Shown here one piece after another: positions 20,101 to 28,650 of a stretch of 33,387 bases of DNA. A model generated the notes under the pieces. That model was not told the DNA's origin. It worked only from the letters and a program-made list of their open reading frames with translations, and searched no databases. The number at the start of each line of letters is the position of its first letter. Position 1 is the stretch's first letter. A program made the translations under genes and the position numbers. This DNA comes from Sphingomonadales bacterium (GTDB taxonomy: Bacteria > Pseudomonadota > Alphaproteobacteria > Sphingomonadales > Sphingomonadaceae): the NCBI GenBank assembly GCA_014763545.1, contig JACXVD010000032.1, positions 1 through 33,387 on the forward strand, read 5' to 3'.

Positions 20101-21054
20101 ATGCCGATTTCGCGAAACCAGTTGCTTGCCGGGGCTGCGGCGCTCTCGACCTTGGCTGCGGCGGTCGCAGCGGCCGGTGCGGCGGTTGCACAAAGCCAGC
20201 CGACCCTGCCGGTGGTCGATGCCGAGCCGATGGATATCGGGGAATGCCGCGCACCCACCAGCCATGCCGGGACCGACCGGGTGCTGACCTGCAGCTGCCC
20301 CGCCCGCGCGGGCGACGCAAATTATTCCGGCTCCGTGTGGGGGAGCGATGTCTATACCGCCGATTCCTACATCTGCACCACCGCGCGACATGCCGGGGTG
20401 ATCGGCGATGCGGGCGGGCAGGTAACGCTGCAGATGCTGCCGGGCCGGTCGAGCTATGCCGGGACAAGGCGCAATGGCGTGACCACCAAGAGCTATGGCG
20501 CGTACCGGGCAAGCTATCGCTATGTGACGACGACCCAGCCCAATGGAGGCGATGGCAGCTTCAGCGCGGTGGTCGACCTGCCCGATTTCGACATGTCGAT
20601 GGTCGGCACGCGCAAGAAGGCGAAATCGAAGGCGCTGGGCGGGCTGTTCGGCGCTGTCGGCCGGGCGACTGGCGACCGCACCGTGCGCGAAGTCGCCAAT
20701 GTCGGGGCGGACCTTGCCAACGGATCGGGGCTGGGCAGTAGCGTGGCGGAAGATATCGGCCAGTGCACGGGGCTGCCGGGCGCCTATTGGGACAAGCCGG
20801 GCACGCTGTTGACCTGCACCTGCCCGGCCAATCCCAGCGAAGCCTCGCCCATCTGGGGCACCGGCATCTACACGGGCGATAGCGCGATCTGCAAAGCCGC
20901 GATCCATGCAGGCGCCATCACCCGGGCAGGCGGGCGCGTCGCGATCGAGACTTTCGCCGACCAGCGCAGCTACAGCGGCAGCACGCACAACGGGCTGACC
21001 AGCATGAACTATGGCCCGACGCGCCGGCTCGGTGCCTATCGCTTCGTGAAATGA
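20101..21054 (+). CDS. Exported protein with two LCCL domains
   Basis: This 317-aa protein has an Ala-rich signal peptide (residues 1-30, cleaved near AVA-QSQ) and two copies of an LCCL module at residues ~47-140 and ~219-316. Each has GxC, a LTC-x-CP pair, VWGSDVYTADSYIC or IWGTGIYTGDSAIC, an (A/R)HAG(V/A)I segment, GG-x-V and a Y-x-G-(S/T)-x2-NG-(V/L) strand. The cysteines are 49, 64, 66, 92 and 222, 239, 241, 264, which would form two disulfides per module. LCCL is known from Limulus factor C, cochlin and Lgl1 as an extracellular adhesive or ligand-binding fold. A basic linker (RKKAKSK) joins the copies. GGAGG lies nine bases before the ATG. The function in bacteria is unknown. Confidence 0.85.
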   Translation: MPISRNQLLAGAAALSTLAAAVAAAGAAVAQSQPTLPVVDAEPMDIGECRAPTSHAGTDRVLTCSCPARAGDANYSGSVWGSDVYTADSYICTTARHAGVIGDAGGQVTLQMLPGRSSYAGTRRNGVTTKSYGAYRASYRYVTTTQPNGGDGSFSAVVDLPDFDMSMVGTRKKAKSKALGGLFGAVGRATGDRTVREVANVGADLANGSGLGSSVAEDIGQCTGLPGAYWDKPGTLLTCTCPANPSEASPIWGTGIYTGDSAICKAAIHAGAITRAGGRVAIETFADQRSYSGSTHNGLTSMNYGPTRRLGAYRFVK

Positions 21055-21079
21055 GCCAGGCGTGACCGCGCCCCGTGTC

Positions 21080-21096
21080 CTCCCGCGTGGCGGGGG
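21080..21096. terminator. Hairpin between convergent LCCL and kinase genes
   Basis: CTCCCGC-GTG-GCGGGGG forms a 7-bp stem with one wobble in the 57-base convergent gap. There is no T-run on either strand, so it is at best a weak or Rho-assisted bidirectional terminator. Confidence 0.35.
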
Positions 21097-21111
21097 GCAG
21101 GGGGTCGGCGC

Positions 21112-23589
21112 TCAGCGCGTCCCGGCGAGCGACCGCGCCGCAGCCCGGCACGGTTCGACATAGCGTGCCGGCACGCTCGCAGCGGGCGCGGTGAGCGCGG
21201 CCAGCGCGGGCCCGACATAGGTGGCGGCTGCGGCGGTCTTGCCTTGCCCGATCAGCGCGATGCCCACCCGGCAGCGGGCCGTCTCGGTCGCGAAATGGCT
21301 GGTGGGCAAGGTCTGCGAAAGATGCGCGAAGGCCGCGCGAGCGTCGGCTTCCGCTTCGGACCAGCGATGCTGCGCCAGCCGCATTTCGGATCGGGTGAGG
21401 GCGGGGAATGCCCGGCGCGGATGATCTTGCGGTAACCGCCGGGCAAAGGCTGCTTCGGCGATCGCGAGCGGGCGTTCGGCACGGGCAAAATCGCCCTGCT
21501 TGACCAATGCTGCGCCCAGGTTCTGGGCGATCTCACCGCGTTTCAGCTCGTCGGTCTGCGCGTCCAGCAGGATGGTATACTCGGCAATCGCCGCGTCGGT
21601 CTGCCCTGCCGAGTCCAGCGCGATGGCGAGATTGTTGCGATGCGCGAGCGTGGAGGAATGCGCCGGGCCGAAGGCTGCCTCGCTGATCGCCAACGCTTCG
21701 CGGTGGTGGGCGATCGCCGCGGCGTAGTTGCCGGCGCGCTCCTCGATCCGGCCCGCATCGGACAGCGGCAGCGCAAGGCGCGGATGGCGTTCACCGAAGA
21801 AGCGCCGCGTGGTGGCCAGCGCCAGCCCGATTTCCCGGCGCGCGCCCGCTATATCGCCCTGTCCCGCCAGCGCCCGTGCAAGGCCCGAACGGATCTCGAT
21901 CTCGCCCTTGCCGCCGCCAAGGGCGATGGTGACGGCGAGCGCCCGCTCGAACAGCGCCTGCTGCGCCTGCCAGTTGCCCTCCTTCGCCCAGGCTAGCGAG
22001 ACCAGCAGCTCGGCGGCGAGCGGATCGGCCGGGTCCGTCTTGCCCAGAGTGGCCTGCGCCTGCGCCGCCAGCGCCTCGGCCTGCGCAGCCTCGCCCGCCG
22101 TGGCGCTGAGGTGGGCAAGGAAGGCGGCTGCAGCCCCTTCGCGCAGCGTGCCCTCCAGCCCGGCGGTGCGCAGCTGCGCCAATGCTTCCTTGCCCAGCGC
22201 GAGTGCCTTGGCCGCATCGCCCGCCCGCAATTCGGCGCGCGCCGTCCACCCGATCAGCTCGGCGAGCATCGCGGGATCGTCCGCCAGCGAACGGCGCGCA
22301 TCGGCCAGCGCATCCTCCAGCATGGCGGCTGCGGCAGTCGGTTCGAGGCCGAGGCTGTCGGCTTCCAGCAGGTCGGCCCGGCGGAACAATTCGAGCAGCA
22401 CCTGCTTGCCGCGCTGTTCGCGGTCGGCAGCGAGCAGCGCAGCGTTGCGTTCGCGCGCAATCGCACCGGCGGAAAGGGTCGCGGTCGCCGCCCAGCCTGC
22501 CGAGCCGACCAGCGCCAGCACCGCCAGCGAAGCGGCGAGCCGGTTTTGGCGCACCAGCCGCAGCAATGCTTGCCCGCGCGTATCGGGCTGCGCGGCAACC
22601 GGGCGGTCTTCGACCACCGCACGCAAATCGGCGGCCAGTTCGGCCATCGAGCCATAGCGGCGCCGGGGGTCGGCCTGCATCGCCCTGGCCGCAATCGCGC
22701 CGACCGGATCGCGCGCATCGTGTGATGGCACCACTTGCGCCACGATACGGCCCAGCTGGAAGATGTCGCTCGCCGCGCTCAGCGTTCCGCCGTGCAATTG
22801 TTCCGGGCTGGCATAGGCCGGGGTAAAGCCCTGTGTGCTGGCCGCATGGCCATATTCGTCCAGCGCCTGGGCGATGCCGAAATCGAGCAGGCGGAGCTTG
22901 CCTGCCGGGTCGACCAGCACATGGTCGGTTTTCAGGTCGCCATGGACCACCAGGCTGGCATGGGCGGCGCTCATGATCGTGGCGGCTTCGGCCAGCAAGG
23001 CCAGCCGGTCGCTGCGCGGCAGGGAATTTTCCTCGCAATAGCGGTCTATCGGCAGGCCCTGGGCCAGTTCCATCACCAGCCATGGCGATCCGGTCGGTGT
23101 TTCGCCGCCGTCGATGATCCGTACGATCCCGGGCTGGTCGAGATTGGCGAGCAGGCGCCGTTCGCGCAGGAACAGTTCGCGGGCAACCGGGCCGATGATG
23201 CCGCTGCGCAGGATCTTCAGCGCCGCACGCTGGTCATACCGCCCGTCCGCCCGGCAGACTTCGTAGACTTCGGCCAGCCCGCCACTGCCCAGATGCGCCA
23301 CGACTTTCCACGGCCCATAAGATTTGCCGATCCGCGGATCGGTGGGCTGGCCGCTCGTATCGTCGGCCAGCAGCGCGCCCAGCATCGCCTCGCGCTCGCC
23401 GGCGAGCTGGTCGAACAGTTCCGCACTCTCGCTCTCGAGCCGGAGCAGGCGCGTCAGCTTGTCGAGGAAAGCCGGGCGCGCGGAAAATTCGCGTGCCAGC
23501 CACGCCTCGCGCTCGCTCGCGGGCAGGTCGAGCGCAGCGTCGAGCGCCGCGTCCAGTTCGGCGCGGTCTGGCGGAGGGTCATTCCGCAT
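21112..23589 (-). CDS. Membrane Ser/Thr protein kinase with TPR-like C-terminus, altered catalytic loop
   Basis: This is an 825-aa Hanks-type kinase. Residues ~99-330 form the kinase domain: Gly-rich loop LGSGGLAEV, Lys125 in AALKIL, catalytic loop HGDLKTDHVLV with Asp218, Asp236 in DFG, and SPEQL. The loop Asn that normally coordinates Mg is His223, and the HRD Arg is Gly217, so activity may be reduced or lost. A membrane segment (~351-373) is followed by a long helical, TPR-like sensor region with repeats such as YAAAIAHHREALAISEAAFG. Of two close ATGs, 23589 has GAGGGG nine bases upstream. The ECF sigma gene lies 84 bases upstream on the same strand, the usual arrangement for this sigma/kinase class. 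Its output may be phosphorylation or scaffolding of that factor. Confidence 0.88.
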   Translation of the reverse strand: MRNDPPPDRAELDAALDAALDLPASEREAWLAREFSARPAFLDKLTRLLRLESESAELFDQLAGEREAMLGALLADDTSGQPTDPRIGKSYGPWKVVAHLGSGGLAEVYEVCRADGRYDQRAALKILRSGIIGPVARELFLRERRLLANLDQPGIVRIIDGGETPTGSPWLVMELAQGLPIDRYCEENSLPRSDRLALLAEAATIMSAAHASLVVHGDLKTDHVLVDPAGKLRLLDFGIAQALDEYGHAASTQGFTPAYASPEQLHGGTLSAASDIFQLGRIVAQVVPSHDARDPVGAIAARAMQADPRRRYGSMAELAADLRAVVEDRPVAAQPDTRGQALLRLVRQNRLAASLAVLALVGSAGWAATATLSAGAIARERNAALLAADREQRGKQVLLELFRRADLLEADSLGLEPTAAAAMLEDALADARRSLADDPAMLAELIGWTARAELRAGDAAKALALGKEALAQLRTAGLEGTLREGAAAAFLAHLSATAGEAAQAEALAAQAQATLGKTDPADPLAAELLVSLAWAKEGNWQAQQALFERALAVTIALGGGKGEIEIRSGLARALAGQGDIAGARREIGLALATTRRFFGERHPRLALPLSDAGRIEERAGNYAAAIAHHREALAISEAAFGPAHSSTLAHRNNLAIALDSAGQTDAAIAEYTILLDAQTDELKRGEIAQNLGAALVKQGDFARAERPLAIAEAAFARRLPQDHPRRAFPALTRSEMRLAQHRWSEAEADARAAFAHLSQTLPTSHFATETARCRVGIALIGQGKTAAAATYVGPALAALTAPAASVPARYVEPCRAAARSLAGTR

Positions 23590-23673
23590 GGTCATCGGCC
23601 CCTCGCTCGGGAATGCTGCAAGCCATCGCCGGTCATAACGCAGCGCCGGCGCGCGTTCCGCCACCGGCGCAGG

Positions 23674-24222
23674 TCACAGCGCGATCTGCTCCGCCAGATA
23701 CAGCCGTGCCCGTGCCCACTGGCGTTCGATGGTCCGCACCGAGCGACCGAGCGCAGTGGCGGTTTCCTCCACCGTCAGGCCCGCGAAAAATCGGCATTCG
23801 ACAATCGCTTCCAGCTCCGGCGCGTCTTGCGCCAGCGCTTTAAGAGCATCGTCGAGCGCGAGGAAGCGGCTGTCGATCGGCTCTGCATGGTCGCGCTCTT
23901 CGTCGATTTCGAGATGGGCCGCGCCCGCCCCGCGCTTCGCCGCCAGCTTGCGCCGGGCATGGTCGATCAGGATCTGGCGCATCGCGCGCGCGGCGGTGGC
24001 GAGATAGTGCCCGTGGTCCGCATAGGCGCGCGTGCCCGACTGCGACAGTTTCAGCCATGCCTCATGGACGACCAGCGTGGTGTTGAGCGAAGCGGTGCCG
24101 ACCTGCCGGTTGAGCTGGCGCGACGCGATCCGGCGCAATGTGTCGTAGGTTTCGGCGAACAATTCGTCGGCATGATCCGGCGGCCGCAAACCGGTATCCC
24201 CTCGCGAACCGCCCGAATCCAT
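23674..24222 (-). CDS. ECF-subfamily RNA polymerase sigma factor (kinase-associated type)
   Basis: This 182-aa sigma factor has region 2 around ADELFAETYDTLRRIASRQL and HGHYLATAARAMRQILIDHARRKLAAKR. Region 4 is ELEAIVECRFFAGLTVEETATALGRSVRTIERQWARARLYL, a clear helix-turn-helix. The sequence resembles the TIGR02999-type sigma factors that are encoded beside Ser/Thr kinases rather than beside a classical anti-sigma factor, and none is seen here. The ATG at 24222 lies just before the divergent N-terminal residues; longer readings run into the CoA-transferase end. Target promoters are unknown, but the adjacent LCCL gene is a natural candidate. Confidence 0.9.
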   Translation of the reverse strand: MDSGGSRGDTGLRPPDHADELFAETYDTLRRIASRQLNRQVGTASLNTTLVVHEAWLKLSQSGTRAYADHGHYLATAARAMRQILIDHARRKLAAKRGAGAAHLEIDEERDHAEPIDSRFLALDDALKALAQDAPELEAIVECRFFAGLTVEETATALGRSVRTIERQWARARLYLAEQIAL

Positions 24223-24310
24223 GCCTCGCCCCCCAGCAGCGCGGGGCCAGCCTATAAAATTTCGGGCCGCATTCAACCGCGCAGTCGCACGAAAGCCTTG
24301 GCACTGACGC

Positions 24311-25540
24311 CTAAAGGCTGTCGGCGATGATCCCCGCATCGCGCAGGCGGGCGATCTCCGCATCGTCGAGGCCGAGCACATCGCGCAGCACGGCAGCCGT
24401 GTCCTCACCCGAACGCGGCGGCGCCTTGCGATAGCTGGCGGGCGTGGCCGACAGTCTGCCGGGATAGCCGAGGAAACTCACCGGGGTCCCGTCGCTGCGG
24501 TCGATCTGGTGGACCAGTTCGCGCTCGCCGACCTGCGGCAGGTCGAGTGCTTCGGGCACCGTGTTGATCCGCCCGCCGGGCAGGCCCTGCGCCTCCATCG
24601 CCGCGATCAGCTCGGCAGACTTCCAGCCCGCCAAGGTGGCGGATAGTTCGGCGAGCAGCGGCGCCCGGTTGGTGCTGCGCAGGGCGATGCTGGCATAGGC
24701 GGGATCGGCGGCCAGATCGTCGCGCGCGATGATCGCGCAGAAGGCGCGGAACTGCTTGTCGTTGCCGAGCGCCACCAGCACATCGCCATCGGCGCAGGCG
24801 AAATCCTGGTACGGCACGATATTGGGGTGCTGGTTGCCGCTGCGATGCGGCACCACCCCGCCGTTGAGGTAGTTCGATGCCTGGTTGGCGAGCAGGGCGA
24901 CTTGCGTATCGAGCAGCGCCATGTCGATATGCTGCCCTTCACCGGTGGCGTGACGATGGTTGAGCGCGGCGAGGATCGAGATGGTGGCATACAGCCCGGT
25001 GACCAGATCGCTGATCGGAATGCCCACCTTGGTCGGCCCGCCGTCCGCCGCGCCGGTGATGCTCATCAGCCCGCTCATCCCCTGGATCAGGAAGTCGTAG
25101 CCGCCATTGTCCTTGAGCGGGCCGGTCTGGCCGAAGCCGGTGATCGAACAATAGATCAGCCGCGGATTGATCGCGGCCAGGGCAGCGTAGTCGAGCCCGT
25201 ATTTGGCGAGCCCGCCGACGCGGAAGTTCTCGACCACGATATCGGCATCTTCGGCCAACCGGCGGATCAGCGCCGCGCCTTGCGGGTCGGCCATATCGAC
25301 CGCGATCGACCGCTTGTTGCGATTGGCGCACAGGTAATAGGCGGAATCGCGCGACCCGTCGGGCAGGAAGGGCGGGCCCCAGCGGCGGGTATCGTCACCC
25401 ATGCCGGGCTGTTCGACCTTGATCACCTCGGCGCCGAGGTCACCCAGCATCTGCGTCGACCACGGCCCCGCCAGTACGCGCGAAAGGTCGAGAACCTTGA
25501 TCCCGGCGAGTGCGCCGGGCTGGACGGTGGGACCATTCAT
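24311..25540 (-). CDS. CaiB/BaiF family CoA-transferase
   Basis: This 409-aa class III CoA-transferase moves CoA between carboxylic acids through an aspartyl-CoA intermediate. It has VLDLSRVLAGPWSTQMLGD at the N-terminus, CANRNKRSIAVDMADPQG, and the catalytic Asp in GGYDFLIQGMSGLMSITG. Length is typical. The donor and acceptor acids cannot be read; homologs act on formate/oxalate, carnitine, succinate or mesaconate. It stands on the minus strand upstream of the sigma factor with an 88-base gap, probably a separate transcription unit, and downstream of the bd oxidase genes. The ATG at 25540 directly precedes conserved sequence. Confidence 0.92.
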   Translation of the reverse strand: MNGPTVQPGALAGIKVLDLSRVLAGPWSTQMLGDLGAEVIKVEQPGMGDDTRRWGPPFLPDGSRDSAYYLCANRNKRSIAVDMADPQGAALIRRLAEDADIVVENFRVGGLAKYGLDYAALAAINPRLIYCSITGFGQTGPLKDNGGYDFLIQGMSGLMSITGAADGGPTKVGIPISDLVTGLYATISILAALNHRHATGEGQHIDMALLDTQVALLANQASNYLNGGVVPHRSGNQHPNIVPYQDFACADGDVLVALGNDKQFRAFCAIIARDDLAADPAYASIALRSTNRAPLLAELSATLAGWKSAELIAAMEAQGLPGGRINTVPEALDLPQVGERELVHQIDRSDGTPVSFLGYPGRLSATPASYRKAPPRSGEDTAAVLRDVLGLDDAEIARLRDAGIIADSL

Positions 25541-25604
25541 CGGTCAGGACATTCCCGGCTGCGGGAACGGCCCGGTCGCGTCCGATCCTCCTCGCCCGCA
25601 TTCC

Positions 25605-25631
25605 GGCCCGTACCCTGGGTGGATACGGGCC
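25605..25631 (-). terminator. Hairpin downstream of cydABX
   Basis: GGCCCGTA (25605-25612) pairs exactly with TACGGGCC (25624-25631) around an 11-base loop, 22 bases past the cydX stop. A second smaller stem, TTCCCG-GCTG-CGGGAA, lies at 25552-25567 in front of the CoA-transferase. Neither has a T-run. They probably mark the 3' end of the cyd transcript. Confidence 0.5.
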
Positions 25632-25653
25632 ATGCCCTGCGACAATTTGCCGC

Positions 25654-25785
25654 TCAGTGCAACGGGGGGGTCTCTTCGGCTTCCCAGTCTTCGCCGGGCA
25701 GCGAATTGAATTCGTGCCACATGCCGTTGATGATGCCGAAGGCGACCGCCAGGCCGAGGCCGAGGATCCAGGCGAAATACCACAT
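25654..25785 (-). CDS. cydX: Cytochrome bd oxidase small subunit CydX
   Basis: This 43-aa single-pass membrane protein begins MWYFAWILGLGLAVAFGIIN and continues GMWHEF, with a short acidic tail ending EAEETPPLH. The MWYF-WILG start and the small acidic tail are the CydX/YbgT signature. CydX stabilises the haem b595/d site of the bd quinol oxidase. It starts 12 bases after the cydB stop with GGAGAG upstream, completing a cydABX operon. Confidence 0.93.
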   Translation of the reverse strand: MWYFAWILGLGLAVAFGIINGMWHEFNSLPGEDWEAEETPPLH

Positions 25786-25797
25786 GCGATACTCTCC

Positions 25798-26946
25798 TCA
25801 GTAAAAGTCGGGATTGGTGCGGACATCCGCGATGGTGATGCGGCCGAACAGCACCTTCACCACCCAGGCGGTGTAGATCAGCACCAGCGGCAACAGCACC
25901 AGCGTCACCAGCAGCATGATCCACAAGGTCAGGTGGCTGGACGAGGAGTTCCACACCGTCAGGCTCGATTGCGGGTCGATCGAGCTGGGGAGGATATAGG
26001 GGAACATCGACAGGCCGACCGTGGCGATGATGCCGACCGTTGCCAGCGAAGTGCCCGCGAAGTTAAGCGCGGCATTGCGGCGGCGGATCGCAACCCATGC
26101 CAGCAGCGGCCCCGCAAAGCCCAGCACCGGGGCGATGATCATCCAGGGATGCGCGGCATAGTTCGCCATCCAGGCCCCGCCCTGCGCCAGGCTGGTCATG
26201 TAACGCGGGTTCGACGGCCCATTGGGATCGACCACGCCTTCCAGCCGGAAGCCCATCTGCGTGCCGGCCACCATCACCCCGCCCAGGGCAAACAGCAGCA
26301 CGCTGGCGCCCGCGGCGATCGCGCCGTAGCGGCGGGCGCGGTCGAGCACCGGCCCCTCTTCGATCCGCGTGGCGAGATAGCCCGCGCCGTGCAGCACGAC
26401 CATGGCGACCGAGAGCAGCCCAGCGATCAGGGCGAAGGGGGTGAACAGGCCCAGCAGCGTCCCTTCGTAGAAGCTGCGCAAGTCGCTATCGAGCCGGAAG
26501 GGCACGCCCAGCAGGACATTGCCGACCGCCACGCCGAACACCAGCGCCGGAACGATGCCGCCGATGAACAGTGCCCAGTCCCAGCGGCTGCGCCACCCGG
26601 CATCGGGCTTCTTCGAGCGATATTTGAACCCCACCGGTCGCAGGATCAGCGATGCCAGCACCAGGAACATGGCGAGGTAGAAGCCCGAGAAGCTGACCGC
26701 GTAAACGAACGGCCAGGCGGCGAAGATCGCGCCGCCGCCCAGGATGAACCACACCTGGTGGCCTTCCCAATGCGGGGCGATGGCGTTGATCGCCAGGCGG
26801 CGTTCCTCGTCGGTCTTGGCGACGAAGGGCAGCAGGCTGGCAACGCCGAGGTCGTAACCGTCGGTCAGGGCGAAGCCGATCAGCAGCGTGCCCAGCAGCA
26901 CCCACCAGATCACACGGAGCGTTTCGTAATCGAAGGGGATAGCCAT
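25798..26946 (-). CDS. cydB: Cytochrome bd ubiquinol oxidase subunit II
   Basis: This 382-aa multi-pass membrane subunit of the bd oxidase pairs with CydA. MAIPFDYETLRVIWWVLLGT opens the first helix, and ALTDGYDLGVASLLPF and PHWEGHQVWFILGGGAIFAAWP are hallmark sequences of the family. Eight or nine hydrophobic segments are visible. Length agrees with E. coli CydB. It lies 14 bases after cydA and 12 before cydX. The complex reduces O2 to water with high affinity, using ubiquinol, without proton pumping. Confidence 0.97.
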   Translation of the reverse strand: MAIPFDYETLRVIWWVLLGTLLIGFALTDGYDLGVASLLPFVAKTDEERRLAINAIAPHWEGHQVWFILGGGAIFAAWPFVYAVSFSGFYLAMFLVLASLILRPVGFKYRSKKPDAGWRSRWDWALFIGGIVPALVFGVAVGNVLLGVPFRLDSDLRSFYEGTLLGLFTPFALIAGLLSVAMVVLHGAGYLATRIEEGPVLDRARRYGAIAAGASVLLFALGGVMVAGTQMGFRLEGVVDPNGPSNPRYMTSLAQGGAWMANYAAHPWMIIAPVLGFAGPLLAWVAIRRRNAALNFAGTSLATVGIIATVGLSMFPYILPSSIDPQSSLTVWNSSSSHLTLWIMLLVTLVLLPLVLIYTAWVVKVLFGRITIADVRTNPDFY

Positions 26947-26960
26947 TGTGTCGTCCTCCC

Positions 26961-28532
26961 TTATTCGGCGGGCAGCGGCGCGTAGCCGTTGGCGGAGGTT
27001 TCAATCCGGTCGACCGGTCGGGGCTCGATCGGCCCCTTGCGGATCTGGGCGATCATCAGCCGCACCTCGATAATCGCCAGCGCGCCATACAGCAGCGTGA
27101 AGCCGGCAATCGTGGTCCAGATCTGGCCGATGGTGAGCGAGGATGCGCCGAGGAAGGTCGGCAACACGCCTTCCACCGCCCAGGGCTGGCGGCCGATTTC
27201 GGCCAGCACCCAGCCGAATTCCGCAGCCAGCCAGGGCAGCGGGATGATCGCCACCGCCAGGCGCAGGAACCACTTCTTCTCGAACTGGCAGACCGAGGCG
27301 CAGTAGAAGGCCATGGCGAAGAAGGCGATGAAGAAGAAGCCCAGCCCCGCCATGAAGCGGAACAGCCAGAACATCACCGGCACATTGGGCACGGTGTCCT
27401 TCGCCGCCAGCAGGATCTGCTGTTCGCTCGCCTGGCGCGGATCGGCGACATAGCGTTTGAGCAGCATGGCGTAGCCGAGGTCGGCCTTGTGCATTTCGAA
27501 CTTTTCGCGTGCGGCCATGTCGGTGCGATCGACCTTCAACGCCTCGACCGCGCCATAGGCGATGATCCCGCTGCGGATGCGTTCGTCGGCCTTGAGCACC
27601 AGCTCGTTGATGCCTTCCACCTGGCCGGTCAGGCTGCGGGTGGAGATCAGCCCCAGGACATAGGGGATCTTGATCTCGGCATAGGTTTCCTGCGTTTCGC
27701 GGTCGGGCAGGCCGAACAGCGTCAGCCCGGCGGGCGCGGGTTCGGTGTGCCACATCGCCTCGATCGCGGCGAGTTTCATCTTCTGGTTGTCGGTCAGCGC
27801 GTAGCCCGATTCGTCGCCCAGCACGACCACCGAGAGCGAGGAAGCGAGGCCGAAGGCGGCGGCGACCATCATCGAACGCTTGGCGATCGGCTTCCACTTG
27901 CCCTTCAGCATGTACCAGGCCGAAACCCCCATCACGAATACCGAAGCCACGACATAGCCGGCGCTGACCGTGTGGACGAATTTCGCCTGGGCGACCGGGT
28001 TGAACAGCACGGCGTAGAAGTCGGTCACTTCCATGCGCATGGTTTCGGGATTGAAGGTGGCGCCGGTGGGGTTCTGCATCCAGCCGTTGGCGATCAGGAT
28101 CCACAGCGCCGACAGGTTCGAACCGAGCGCGACGAAGAAGGTGACCATCAGGTGTGAAATGCGGGACATCTTGTCCCAGCCGAAGAACATCAGCCCGACC
28201 ATGGTCGCTTCGAGGAAGAAGGCCATCAGCCCTTCGATCGCCAGCGGTGCGCCGAAAATGTCGCCCACGTAATGCGAGTAATAGGCCCAGTTGGTGCCGA
28301 ATTCGAATTCCATCGTCAGCCCGGTGGCAACGCCGAGCACGAAGTTGATGCCGAACAGCTTGCCCCAGAAGCGGGTGACGGTGCGCCACACGGGGCGACC
28401 GGTCATCACATAGATACTTTCCATAATTACGAGAATGAAGGAAAGCCCAAGGGTGAGCGGCACGAACAGGAAGTGATACATCGCCGTAAGGGCGAACTGG
28501 AGCCGGGACAGCTCGATGACGGCCATGTCCAT
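26961..28532 (-). CDS. cydA: Cytochrome bd ubiquinol oxidase subunit I
   Basis: This 523-aa haem-binding subunit carries b558, b595 and d. His20 in MYHFLFVPLTLGLS is the N-terminal haem ligand. The KFVHTVSAGYVV His and the Met within PVMFWLFRFMAGLG are the b558 pair. GRQPW lies in the C-terminal third. The length and the stretch around MKLAAIEAMWHTEPAPAGLT show a long Q-loop like the E. coli bd-I enzyme. The ATG at 28532 has AGAGGA nine bases upstream; an alternative ATG two codons later is less well spaced. It heads the cydABX operon, divergent from cydDC. Confidence 0.97.
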   Translation of the reverse strand: MDMAVIELSRLQFALTAMYHFLFVPLTLGLSFILVIMESIYVMTGRPVWRTVTRFWGKLFGINFVLGVATGLTMEFEFGTNWAYYSHYVGDIFGAPLAIEGLMAFFLEATMVGLMFFGWDKMSRISHLMVTFFVALGSNLSALWILIANGWMQNPTGATFNPETMRMEVTDFYAVLFNPVAQAKFVHTVSAGYVVASVFVMGVSAWYMLKGKWKPIAKRSMMVAAAFGLASSLSVVVLGDESGYALTDNQKMKLAAIEAMWHTEPAPAGLTLFGLPDRETQETYAEIKIPYVLGLISTRSLTGQVEGINELVLKADERIRSGIIAYGAVEALKVDRTDMAAREKFEMHKADLGYAMLLKRYVADPRQASEQQILLAAKDTVPNVPVMFWLFRFMAGLGFFFIAFFAMAFYCASVCQFEKKWFLRLAVAIIPLPWLAAEFGWVLAEIGRQPWAVEGVLPTFLGASSLTIGQIWTTIAGFTLLYGALAIIEVRLMIAQIRKGPIEPRPVDRIETSANGYAPLPAE

Positions 28533-28650
28533 CGTGTTTGGTCCTCTGTAAGAAGGGCTGGGCCGGAAATCGGGACTCGACTCGGCGGCCCTAGTCACTT
28601 TATGAATTTGCCGATATGATAATGTGAGTTTGGGGTCAAGCGTAGCTTCG
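28533..28650. promoter_or_regulatory. Divergent cydA/cydD control region with inverted repeat
   Basis: The 118-base gap between the divergent cyd operons contains TCACTTTAT (28595-28603) and ATAATGTGA (28619-28627), which are complementary at 8 of 9 positions across a 15-base spacer. GATAAT within it (28618-28623) could be a -10 for cydD. It has no FNR-type TTGAT-N4-ATCAA box. A regulator that binds here could control both operons. Confidence 0.5.

Noticed and set aside
28624-28650. GTG start at 28624 adding nine residues to CydD
   Set aside because: It has no ribosome-binding site and falls in the intergenic inverted repeat and a possible -10 box. The ATG at 28651 is preferred, though not proven.
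28533-28650. FNR/ANR-type control of the cyd genes
   Set aside because: I looked for TTGAT-N4-ATCAA in the divergent gap and found nothing close to it.
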